Source: an uncultured Porphyromonas sp.
GTDB lineage: Bacteria > Bacteroidota > Bacteroidia > Bacteroidales > Porphyromonadaceae
NCBI RefSeq assembly: GCF_938046015.1
Contig: NZ_CALIXW010000034.1
Location: 1 to 12,396, forward strand
Reading direction: 5' to 3'
DNA: 12,396 nt
Shown: in pieces, positions 6,142-12,396 of the stretch
How the letters are laid out: the number at the start of each line of letters is the position of its first letter
How positions within the stretch are numbered: position 1 is the first letter of the stretch
Notes under the pieces: generated by a model
What the model was told of the DNA's origin: nothing
What the model saw: only the letters and a program-made list of their open reading frames with translations
The model's database searches: none
Translations under genes and position numbers: made by a program

Positions 6142-6428
6142 GGAGCCGGTGTCAAGTCATTGGGCGGCAGAACCTATCCTATCCCATGAATTACGAAAGA
6201 TAGCGTGGACGCTATCTCAACACATACTCGGTGAGGCCCTGAGAATGCCCGCAATTCGTACTGGATAAAGAATAGCGCCCACGCATACGCCTATGCACCT
6301 ATCCTTACCCTCCGCTCCCGAATTGCTTGCTTGGAAATTTCTCAGGTTTCACCGCAATGTAGAGCCGAGGGCAGCAGGTGCTGCCTAATGTCCTTAGCTA
6401 GAGCTAGGAGCAGGGTTCGCTTTTCTTC
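6133..6428 (-). ncRNA. Candidate structured RNA or long leader
   Basis: A chain of nested complementary arms: ACAT/ATGT (6222-6225 with 6357-6360), CGGTGA/TCACCG (6229-6234 with 6349-6354), CCTGAGAA/TTCTCAGG (6238-6245 with 6339-6346), GCAATTCG/CGAATTGC (6251-6258 with 6319-6326), AAGAATAG/CTATCCTT with one G-U pair (6268-6275 with 6299-6306), and the tip GCATA-cgcc-TATGC (6283-6296). A side hairpin AGATAGCG/CGCTATCT lies at 6198-6217. Outer pairing is suggested between 6159-6176 and about 6374-6389. A -7-like box on the minus strand at 6434-6441 favours that strand. I see none of the hallmark sequences of RNase P RNA, tmRNA or SRP RNA. A 6S-like RNA, a cis-acting leader of the lipoprotein gene, or a palindromic mobile remnant all remain possible. 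The ends are approximate. Confidence 0.45.
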
Positions 6429-6433
6429 GGCGG

Positions 6434-6441
6434 CAAATATA
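6434..6441 (-). promoter_or_regulatory. -7-like box, minus strand
   Basis: The minus strand reads TATATTTG, an exact TAnnTTTG match, inside an AT-rich patch (6434-6457) in otherwise GC-rich DNA. No TTG is present at the expected -33 distance, so this is half a promoter match. Transcription from it would start near 6428 and run into the structured segment and then the lipoprotein gene. Confidence 0.4.
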
Positions 6442-6702
6442 CAGATATTTTGATACCTCGTCCCCCGCAGGCTGGACTCGGGCGGATATGCGGCTCGTAG
6501 ATCCGCTCTAAGATACTTGGGCTCAGCGTTTGGCCTTGATCTTGTGCTGTGTCGCGAGCCCTCGGCATATCCTCCCCCGCTGGGCTGGTGCTGGCGCCCT
6601 TCCGCGCCTGGCGCTCCTCTGCCGCTAGGTCGCCCGCTCCTGCGCGCAGTGCCCTGGTGCTCCTCGGGGCGAGCCCGCAGCAGCCTCCGCCTAGCGGGAG
6701 GG

Positions 6703-6790
6703 CGATCTGATGGATATCCCTCAGCGTGCTGACTGCCGTCCCTCAGCCGTGTGACTGATGCCCCTCAGACCGCCGACGGATATCCCTCAG
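6703..6790 (-). repeat. Tandem array B of the 22-bp dyad repeat, inverted relative to array A
   Basis: Four consecutive 22-bp units (6703, 6725, 6747, 6769), each ending CCCTCAG or CCTCAG on the plus strand. The first and last contain GGATATCCCTCAG. The reverse complement gives CTGAGGGATATC, the same core as array A at 1109-1252, with the same exact period and four variable bases between cores. The two inner units are more degenerate. Confidence 0.75.
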
Positions 6791-6943
6791 CGCGGGCGGG
6801 CTTAGCTTCGAGCGCTCGGGCTGCGGGCTACGGCTGGGGCTCGAGCTCGCTCCGAAGTAGCCTCAGAGCGCCTCTGTAGGGGCACTTCCCCTTCCTTAAA
6901 AACTTGCTTTATTCAGTGCGTATCTATCTGTGTAGTTAATGAT

Positions 6944-6951
6944 TAACTTTG
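6944..6951 (+). promoter_or_regulatory. -7-like box upstream of the paralog pair
   Basis: TAACTTTG matches TAnnTTTG inside an AT-rich patch (6896-6955). No TTG lies at the usual -33 distance. It would start transcription about 180 bp upstream of the gene at 7137 and is the only candidate I see for the two paralogs. Confidence 0.35.
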
Positions 6952-7136
6952 TCTCGGGCTAGCCCTCGAGGCTGTGCCGTCTGCAGCTTGTGCTCCGCTT
7001 GGGACAGCAGCCCGATGGCTGGGCGTCGGGGCAGGGCTCGGCGCTCGTAGGGCTGGGGGAGCGCTGAGCGCTCACTGCTGCCCCTGCCGCATGCCTCCGA
7101 GCACGCTCCGAGGAGCTGTGCCTAGGTCTTTGTCGT

Positions 7137-7865
7137 ATGAGCTATTCACGCTATCTCCCTTATCTCTTGGTGTTGCTCTCGGGGCTCTGCTTCGGGGCGA
7201 AGGCCTCGGCGGAGGTCGCCGCACCCTCGGATACGACCTACCTGCTCTTTGACTATCAGCGCTCGCCGCGGATGGAGCGGATGCGGGAATTTGCCCCGCG
7301 CTTCAAGGCTTACCTTGCTCGTCCCTACGAGGAGCTAGGGTTCAAGAATCGTCCGAAAAATAAAGGCTGGCTCTCGCTGCGCCCCGTGTGGAAGGGACCA
7401 CAGGACTCGCTCGAGCTGCCGCTCTTCGTTTACGATACGGGTTGCGTTGAGCTCAAAGAGATGCTGCTCCTCTACGTCGACCGCATCGATACGCTCTTCA
7501 CGCCGCCTCAGCGCTATACACCAATGGCTATCTTCGCCGAGGCTATGACGAAGGTGTCGGGGCGTGCTTCCTACTTCGACAAGACGCTCTACGTCGTGAC
7601 GCGTGACTATCGCGGGCGAATGCTGCGCCATCGGGTGAACTATGTGCTCCTGCGCGCCTATGTATATCGAGGGCATGATATCTGCGTCATGCTTCATACC
7701 TGGGATGAGCTGGACTATGAGCGGAAGAACATCTTCGTTCGAGTGCTCTTCCCTAGGAGTATTTCTAGGGAGGAGATCGCCCGCGACAAGGAGCTCTATC
7801 GCCAGCTGCTGCGCTACGGCTTCCTCTCGGAGCAGCTGCCCCTGGGGCCTTACTTTACCTTCTAG
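7137..7865 (+). CDS. Predicted secreted protein of unknown family, paralog 1
   Basis: A 242-residue protein I do not recognise. Residues 1-25 form a classical signal peptide: a short Arg-containing start, a hydrophobic core at about 7-17, and a likely signal peptidase I site after AKASA. Cys18 is not in a proper lipobox. The predicted mature protein begins EVAAP, has no further membrane segment and ends in a conserved block (EEIARDKELYRQLLRYGFL). It contains many aromatic and basic residues, with recurring Arg-Asp/Tyr patterns such as VTRDYRGRMLRHRVNY. It is probably periplasmic or cell-surface. The neighbouring reading frame at 7897-8626 encodes a gap-free paralog about 70% identical by eye. 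The gap between them is 31 bp, suggesting a tandem duplication and a shared transcript. Confidence 0.75.
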   Translation: MSYSRYLPYLLVLLSGLCFGAKASAEVAAPSDTTYLLFDYQRSPRMERMREFAPRFKAYLARPYEELGFKNRPKNKGWLSLRPVWKGPQDSLELPLFVYDTGCVELKEMLLLYVDRIDTLFTPPQRYTPMAIFAEAMTKVSGRASYFDKTLYVVTRDYRGRMLRHRVNYVLLRAYVYRGHDICVMLHTWDELDYERKNIFVRVLFPRSISREEIARDKELYRQLLRYGFLSEQLPLGPYFTF

Positions 7866-7896
7866 GCTGTTTCCTGTGCTTTGTCTTCCTCGCCTT

Positions 7897-8626
7897 ATGA
7901 GCTATTCACGTTATCTCGCTTTTCTTCTGGTCGCGCTCTGGGGGGGGGGGCTTCGGGATGAAGGCCTCGGCGGAGGCTGCCGCTCCTGCGGACACGACCT
8001 ACCTGCTCTTTGACTATCAGCGCTCGCCGCGGATGGAGCGGATGCGGGACTTTGCCCCGCGGATCAAGGCCTATTACGAAAGGCCGCTCAAGGAGCGGCG
8101 GCACAAGGCGGCTCCGACCAATAGGGGCTGGCTCTCGCTGCGCCCCGTGTGGCAGGGGCTGCAGGACTCGCTCGAGTTGCCGCTCTTCGTCTACGACACG
8201 GGTTGGGATTATCCTGAGGCTATGCTGCTCCTCTATGTCGACCGCATTGATACACTCTTCACGCCGCCTCGGCGCTATACGCCAGTGGCCGCCTTCGTCC
8301 AAGTCATGGATAAGGTGGAGGCGTGTGCTGCCTACTTCGACGAGACGCTCTATGTCGTGACGCGTGACTACCGCGGACGGATGCTACGCCATCGGGTGAA
8401 CTATGCGGTCCTATTCTACTATCTATATACAGATTATCAAATCGGTGCGCGCCTGCACACCTGGGACAAGATCGCTTATAGGCGGCGAAATCTCTTCGCC
8501 CGCGACCTCTATCCTGGGACGATTACTCAGGAGGAGATCGCTCGCGACAAGGAGCTGTATCGTCAGCTGCTGCGCTACGGCTTCCTCTCGGAGGCGCTTC
8601 CCCTAGGGCCTTACTTGAGCTTGTAG
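7897..8626 (+). CDS. Secreted paralog 2, out of frame at an 11-G tract (possibly phase-variable)
   Basis: The ATG at 7897 starts MSYSRYLAFLLVALWGGG, matching the signal peptide of paralog 1 (MSYSRYLPYLLVLL), but after the G11 tract (7940-7950) this frame runs into a stop at 8011-8013. The body of the protein, from KASAEAAAP to the TAG at 8624-8626, is intact in the next frame. With ten Gs instead of eleven the two parts join exactly, giving a 242-residue protein with the same length as paralog 1 and gap-free alignment. As read, the gene is OFF, or makes only a product from the ATG at 7958, which would lack the signal peptide. The frame otherwise shows no decay, which argues for a reversible switch or a sequencing error over an old pseudogene. 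The function is unknown. Confidence 0.7.
7940..7950 (+). repeat. Homopolymer of 11 G within the signal-peptide region
   Basis: The run is by far the longest homopolymer I see in the window; other G runs reach about six. It falls in codons 15-18 of paralog 2. The matching position in paralog 1 has no long run. A loss of one G or a gain of two would restore the full reading frame. Confidence 0.9.
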
Positions 8627-8697
8627 AGTCTAGGTGCTGTAGTAGGCCCTCCGCTGAGCCGTCCCGAGCTAGGCTGCCTGCTCGACGGGCATAATTT

Positions 8698-8730
8698 AGC
8701 CCCCTCAGCACACGGCGCGCTGAGGGGGCT
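8698..8730 (+). terminator. Terminator after the paralog pair
   Basis: AGCCCCCTCAGC (8698-8709) pairs perfectly with GCTGAGGGGGCT (8719-8730) around a 9-nt loop, 71 bp after the stop of paralog 2. An AT-rich tail follows with a TA dinucleotide run (8740-8751) in place of a T-run. Confidence 0.8.
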
Positions 8731-8739
8731 ATTGCTACC

Positions 8740-8751
8740 TATATATATATA
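8740..8751. repeat. TA dinucleotide run, six copies
   Basis: TATATATATATA follows the terminator hairpin in an otherwise GC-rich spacer. It could be the terminator tail or a slippage-prone repeat. It is about 115 bp upstream of the rpsL promoter and outside any reading frame, so an effect on a gene is not evident. Confidence 0.6.
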
Positions 8752-8855
8752 AGGAGTGGCGTCGGGGGAGACGGAGGGGAGCGGCGCCCCGAGGGGAGCT
8801 GCAGCGCTGCGGCAGCTAAGGGGGCGCTTCTGCACGCTAAGGACTTGAGCCCCTA

Positions 8856-8885
8856 TTGTTTATTCGCTGATTTTACGTATCTTTG
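8856..8885 (+). promoter_or_regulatory. Bacteroidetes-type promoter of the str operon
   Basis: TTG (8856-8858), a 19-bp spacer, then TATCTTTG (8878-8885), an exact match to the Bacteroidetes pattern and the same -7 box as the tRNA promoter. It predicts an untranslated leader of about 75 nt before rpsL. Confidence 0.8.
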
Positions 8886-8965
8886 TATGCCGTATAGCGT
8901 ATGGAGTACCCAGAGCTATGCGCCCAGTTAGATAGATAAGTTGTTCAAATATAAGTAGAAACGAA

Positions 8966-9370
8966 ATGCCAACTATTCAACAATTGGTAAGAAAGGGACG
9001 TGAGTCGCTCGTGGAGAAGGGTAAGAGCCCTGCTCTGGACTCCTGCCCCCAGCGCCGAGGCGTCTGTGTGCGTGTGTACACGACGACCCCTAAGAAGCCT
9101 AACTCCGCAATGCGTAAGGTGGCACGTGTGCGCCTGACGAATGGTAAGGAAGTGAACGCCTACATCCCAGGTGAAGGTCACAACCTCCAGGAGCACAGCA
9201 TCGTCCTCGTACGTGGTGGACGTGTGAAGGACCTTCCAGGGGTACGCTACCACATCGTGCGTGGTGCCCTCGATACGGCTGGGGTCAACGGTCGCCTGCA
9301 GCGCCGCTCTAAGTACGGAGCTAAGCGTCCTAAGCCAGGTCAGGCTGCTCCAGCTAAGGGTAAGAAGTAG
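8966..9370 (+). CDS. rpsL: 30S ribosomal protein S12
   Basis: A 134-residue S12 of normal length, part of the 30S decoding centre. Recognisable blocks: MPTIQQLVRKGR at the start, TPKKPNSAMRKVARVRL (41-57), HNLQEHSIVLVRGGRVKDLPGVRYH (72-96) and a basic C-terminus ending PAKGKK. The two positions where streptomycin-resistance substitutions usually occur are Lys here (Lys44 in TPKKPNS and Lys88 in RVKDLPG, counting Met1), the wild-type state. It is the first gene of the str operon, 80 bp after the promoter. The long frame on the opposite strand is a shadow. Confidence 0.98.
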   Translation: MPTIQQLVRKGRESLVEKGKSPALDSCPQRRGVCVRVYTTTPKKPNSAMRKVARVRLTNGKEVNAYIPGEGHNLQEHSIVLVRGGRVKDLPGVRYHIVRGALDTAGVNGRLQRRSKYGAKRPKPGQAAPAKGKK

Positions 9371-9593
9371 TCGCCCGACCACTCCTCGCCCCACCCGCCG
9401 CCTCTCTCTAGGCCGAGAGGCCGCTAGCGCTAGGCTGCGGGACGCCCTCCAGGAGAGGGCATAGCTCAGTAACAATAGAACCAAGTTTCTTGAGTTCGTT
9501 GGATAGGCTAGCAAGGTTGAGTAACTGCTCCAGCGGGGGCGGTGAAGACGATCCAAGCACAACCAATCGACAGAAACGCAATTAAAACAAGCA
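9371..9593 (+). other. Long rpsL-rpsG spacer with a hairpin
   Basis: The 223-bp gap has two parts: GC-rich DNA up to about 9460, then AT-richer sequence leading to rpsG. GCCCTC (9444-9449) pairs with GAGGGC (9455-9460) around a 5-nt loop, with no T-run after it. CTCTC/GAGAG at about 9403-9420 can form another small stem. No recognisable promoter or reading frame is present. It may be an RNA processing or autoregulatory site, as ribosomal operons often carry, but nothing here proves it. Confidence 0.5.
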
Positions 9594-10070
9594 ATGAGAA
9601 AAGCTAAGCCCAAAAAGAGACAGGTACTACCTGATCCCGTATTTGGTGACGTAAAGGTGACGAAGTTCGTAAATCACCTGATGTACGACGGTAAGAAGAA
9701 TATCGCCTTCGATATCTTCTACACCGCCCTCGAGATTGTCGGCAAGAAGATCCAGCAGGAGGAAAAGACCAGCCTGGATATCTGGAAGGCTGCCCTCGAT
9801 AACATCACTCCTCAGGTAGAAGTCAAGAGCCGCCGTATCGGTGGTGCTACCTTCCAGGTGCCAACGGAAATTCGCGCCGAGCGTAAGGAATCTATCTCCA
9901 TGAAGAACCTCATCCTCTTTGCTCGCAAGCGTGGTGGTAAGACCATGGCAGACAAGCTTGCAGCAGAGATCGTGGATGCGTTCAATAGCCAGGGTGCTGC
10001 CTTCAAGCGTAAGGAAGATATGCACCGTATGGCCGAAGCCAACCGTGCATTTGCTCACTTCAGATTCTAA
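9594..10070 (+). CDS. rpsG: 30S ribosomal protein S7
   Basis: A 158-residue S7, a primary 16S rRNA-binding protein that organises the 30S head and contacts E-site tRNA. It begins MRKAKPKKRQVLPDPVFGD and contains VTKFVNHLMYDGKK (22-35), the VEVKSRRIGGATFQVPTEIR segment (about 76-95) and the closing MHRMAEANRAFAHFRF. Length is typical for bacterial S7. fusA starts 15 bp after its stop, consistent with one transcript. Confidence 0.98.
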   Translation: MRKAKPKKRQVLPDPVFGDVKVTKFVNHLMYDGKKNIAFDIFYTALEIVGKKIQQEEKTSLDIWKAALDNITPQVEVKSRRIGGATFQVPTEIRAERKESISMKNLILFARKRGGKTMADKLAAEIVDAFNSQGAAFKRKEDMHRMAEANRAFAHFRF

Positions 10071-10085
10071 GAAAGGCAAAAGACA

Positions 10086-12209
10086 ATGGCTGACCACAAA
10101 CACCTAGAACTTACGAGAAATATCGGCATCATGGCCCACATCGATGCCGGGAAGACAACCACGTCCGAGCGTATCCTCTTCTACACCGGTCTGACGCACA
10201 AGATCGGTGAAGTACACGATGGTGGCGCTACGATGGACTGGATGGAGCAGGAGCAGGAGCGTGGTATCACGATCACCTCTGCTGCTACGACGACCTTCTG
10301 GAACTACGACAATACGAAGTACAAGATCAACCTGATCGACACCCCAGGGCACGTGGACTTCACGGTCGAGGTAGAGCGCTCGCTCCGTATCCTCGACGGT
10401 GCGATCGCCACCTTCTGCGCTGTCGGTGGTGTACAGCCTCAGAGTGAGACGGTATGGCGCCAGGCAGACAAGTACCGCGTACCCCGTATCTGCTACGTGA
10501 ACAAGATGGACCGCTCGGGTGCCAACTTCTTCGAGGTTGTCCGCCAGATCAAGACCATCCTGGGCGCTACGCCTTGCCCCATCCAGATCCCTGTCGGTCA
10601 GGAAGAGACCTTCCGCGGGGTCGTTGACCTCGTGACGATGAAGGCTCTGGTCTGGGACGATGAGACCATGGGTTCGCACTATGACGTAGTCGACATCCCT
10701 GCTGAGCTCCAGGCTGAGGCTGAGGAGTGGCGCGATAAGATGCTCGAGGCTCTGGCTGACTGCGACGATGTCCTGATGGAGAAGTACTTCGAGGATCCCT
10801 CCACGATCACCGAAGATGAGATCCGTGCTGCTCTGCGCAAGGGTACGCTCGCGATGAAGATCAACCCCATGCTCTGCGGTTCGTCCTTCAAGAATAAGGG
10901 GGTACAGACGCTGCTCGACGCAGTCGCTGCTTACCTGCCCAGCCCTATGGATACGCCCGAGGTCATCGGTACGGATCCCCGCGATCCCGAGAAGGAGATC
11001 GTCCGCAAGGTCGACCCCAGCTCGCCTCTGACGGCTCTTGCCTTCAAGATCGCTACCGACCCCTACGTAGGTCGCCTCTGCTTCTTCCGCGTCTACGCTG
11101 GTGAGCTGCCCGCAGGCTCTTACGTCTACAACACGCGCTCTGAGAAGAAGGAGCGTATCTCGCGTCTCTTCCAGATGCACTCCAACAAGCAGAACCCCAT
11201 GGAGGTCATCGGCTGCGGTGACATCGGTGCAGGTGTCGGCTTCAAGGACATCCGTACGGGTGACACACTCTGCGACGAGGACCACCCTATCGTCCTCGAG
11301 TCGATGGACTTCCCCGAGCCCGTGATCGGTATCGCCGTCGAGCCTAAGACGCAGAAGGATATGGATAAGATGAGTGTCGGTCTGGCTAAGCTGGCCGAAG
11401 AAGATCCCACCTTCCGTGTGCAGACCAACGAAGAGACCGGCCAGACCGTCATCAGCGGTATGGGTGAGCTCCACCTGGAGATCATCATCGACCGTCTGAA
11501 GCGTGAATTCAAGGTAGAGGCTAACCAGGGTAAGCCCCAGGTATCGTACAAGGAAGCGATCACCAAGCCCGTCGAGCTCCGCGAAGTCTACAAGAAGCAG
11601 ACTGGGGGTCGTGGTAAGTTCGCTGACATCATCGTACGCGTAGAGCCCGCCGACGAAGGCTTCGAAGGCGATCTGCAGTTCGTCGACGAAGTGAAGGGCG
11701 GTAATGTGCCTAAGGAATTCATCCCCTCGGTACAGAAGGGCTTCCAGAAGGCTATGACCAACGGTGTCCTGGCAGGCTATGCTCTGGATAAGCTGAAGGT
11801 CACGCTGCTCGATGGTTCGTTCCACCCCGTTGACTCGGATCAGCTCTCCTTCGAGATCTGCGCTATCCAGGCCTTCAAGAACGCATCGGCACAGGCAGGC
11901 CCCGTCCTCCTCGAGCCTATCATGCATCTCGAGGTCGATACGCCTGAGGAAAGCATGGGTGACGTGATCGGTGACCTCAACAAGCGTCGCGGTCAGGTCG
12001 AGGGTATGGACAGCACGCCATCTGGCGCTCGTCTGGTGAAGGCTTCGGTACCCCTGGCTGAGATGTTCGGCTACGTCACGAGCCTGCGTACGATCACCTC
12101 TGGTCGCGCTACCTCGTCGATGACCTTCTCGCACTACGAACCCGTATCTGCATCCATCGCGCGTCAGGTCCTCGAGGAAGTCGGCGGTCGTGTAGATCTC
12201 ATCAAGTAA
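10086..12209 (+). CDS. fusA: Elongation factor G
   Basis: A 707-residue translational GTPase that drives tRNA-mRNA translocation on the ribosome. The GTPase motifs are complete: AHIDAGKTT (17-25), RGITITSA (59-66) with the switch I Thr, DTPGH (85-89), NKMD (139-142) and GSSFKNKG at about 263-270. The later EF-G domains follow, including the SGMGELHLEII segment and a full C-terminal region. Length is normal and there is no break. The str operon position between rpsG and rpsJ identifies it as the housekeeping copy. Codon use is highly biased, as expected for strong expression, which also leaves a long but meaningless open frame on the opposite strand. Confidence 0.98.
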   Translation: MADHKHLELTRNIGIMAHIDAGKTTTSERILFYTGLTHKIGEVHDGGATMDWMEQEQERGITITSAATTTFWNYDNTKYKINLIDTPGHVDFTVEVERSLRILDGAIATFCAVGGVQPQSETVWRQADKYRVPRICYVNKMDRSGANFFEVVRQIKTILGATPCPIQIPVGQEETFRGVVDLVTMKALVWDDETMGSHYDVVDIPAELQAEAEEWRDKMLEALADCDDVLMEKYFEDPSTITEDEIRAALRKGTLAMKINPMLCGSSFKNKGVQTLLDAVAAYLPSPMDTPEVIGTDPRDPEKEIVRKVDPSSPLTALAFKIATDPYVGRLCFFRVYAGELPAGSYVYNTRSEKKERISRLFQMHSNKQNPMEVIGCGDIGAGVGFKDIRTGDTLCDEDHPIVLESMDFPEPVIGIAVEPKTQKDMDKMSVGLAKLAEEDPTFRVQTNEETGQTVISGMGELHLEIIIDRLKREFKVEANQGKPQVSYKEAITKPVELREVYKKQTGGRGKFADIIVRVEPADEGFEGDLQFVDEVKGGNVPKEFIPSVQKGFQKAMTNGVLAGYALDKLKVTLLDGSFHPVDSDQLSFEICAIQAFKNASAQAGPVLLEPIMHLEVDTPEESMGDVIGDLNKRRGQVEGMDSTPSGARLVKASVPLAEMFGYVTSLRTITSGRATSSMTFSHYEPVSASIARQVLEEVGGRVDLIK

Positions 12210-12230
12210 ATAGTATTACCAACTAGAGAT

Positions 12231-12396
12231 ATGAGCCAAAAGATTAGAATCAAGTTGAAGTCGTACGATCATACGCTGCTCGACAAGTCGGCAGAGAAGA
12301 TCGTCAAGACCGTCAAGGCTACCGGCGCTGTGGTCAGCGGACCAATTCCCCTGCCTACGCACAAGCGTATCTTCACGGTGAACCGCTCGACCTTCG
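12231..12396 (+). CDS. rpsJ: 30S ribosomal protein S10, N-terminal part (continues past window)
   Basis: The ATG at 12231 opens a frame that runs to the window end, giving 55 residues starting MSQKIRIKLKSYDHTLLDKS and including the GPIPLPTHKRIFTVNRSTF segment (37-55), diagnostic for S10. S10 is part of the 30S head. It starts 21 bp after fusA, so the str genes run straight into what should be the S10 operon, without tuf between. That order is usual in Bacteroidetes. Confidence 0.96.
   Translation, partial: MSQKIRIKLKSYDHTLLDKSAEKIVKTVKATGAVVSGPIPLPTHKRIFTVNRSTF

Larger units (their letters stand above)
6068..7136. other. One-kilobase gene-free stretch
   Basis: No open frame here gives a convincing protein. 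The stretch holds the structured segment (about 6123-6428), an AT-rich patch with a minus-strand -7 box, GC-rich low-complexity sequence (6460-6700), repeat array B (6703-6790), more GC-rich sequence, an AT-rich patch at 6896-6955 with a plus-strand -7 box, and GC-rich sequence up to the first secreted paralog. I see nothing assignable at 6460-6700 or 6955-7136. Confidence 0.6.

Noticed and set aside
6230..6275. Thiamine-pyrophosphate riboswitch, suggested by CTGAGA and CTGGATAA
   Set aside because: The expected complementary CCAG and the closing GTAGGGA-type segment are missing, and the same bases take part in better long-range pairs of the candidate structured RNA.
6133..6428. RNase P RNA, tmRNA or SRP RNA
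   Set aside because: Neither strand has the GAGGAAAGTCC core of RNase P RNA, the tRNA-like ends and tag frame of tmRNA, or the GGAAG/AGCA core of SRP RNA.
10104..12134. A 676-codon open frame on the minus strand opposite fusA
   Set aside because: It mirrors the strongly biased codon use of EF-G; its translation has no recognisable domain and the plus-strand gene is certain. The same applies to the minus-strand frame at 2923-4056 opposite cbiA.

Overview
The window looks like chromosomal DNA from a Bacteroidales bacterium, most likely a GC-rich relative of Porphyromonas. Reasons: the two best promoters have the Bacteroidetes form (TTG, about 20 bp, TAnnTTTG); starts lack clear Shine-Dalgarno sequences; a DUF5606-type protein sits beside coaE; and the str genes run rpsL-rpsG-fusA and continue directly into rpsJ with no tuf between. 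The genus is inference; no rRNA is present.

Layout. 1-758: the 3' end of coaE and a DUF5606-type gene, clearly AT-richer than the rest. 759-1480: gene-free; composition jumps to GC-rich near 960-1000, followed by a tandem array of a 22-bp dyad repeat. 1480-1800: a promoter, two tRNA-Leu genes (CAG and GAG) and a hairpin terminator. 1829-4053: ispE (isoprenoid precursor kinase) and cbiA/cobB (corrinoid amidation), ending at a two-way terminator. 4263-6067 on the minus strand: a membrane acyltransferase and, upstream of it, a predicted lipoprotein with two C-terminal membrane segments. 6068-7136: a 1-kb gene-free stretch holding a strongly self-complementary segment (candidate structured RNA), a second copy of the 22-bp repeat array in the opposite orientation, and an AT-rich patch with a -7-like box. 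7137-8626: two tandem paralogous genes for secreted proteins of unknown family; the second is interrupted by an 11-G tract in its signal-peptide region. 8698-12396: terminator, strong promoter, then rpsL, rpsG, fusA and the start of rpsJ.

The housekeeping genes are ordinary. The accessory interest lies in three places. (1) The G11 tract in the second paralog puts it one base out of frame and fits an ON/OFF phase-variation switch. (2) The structured segment at about 6133-6428 has many nested complementary arms and a -7-like box just outside it on the minus strand. (3) The two 22-bp arrays share an exact period and an imperfect palindromic core. All three are read by eye; none has been tested by folding, database search or read data.
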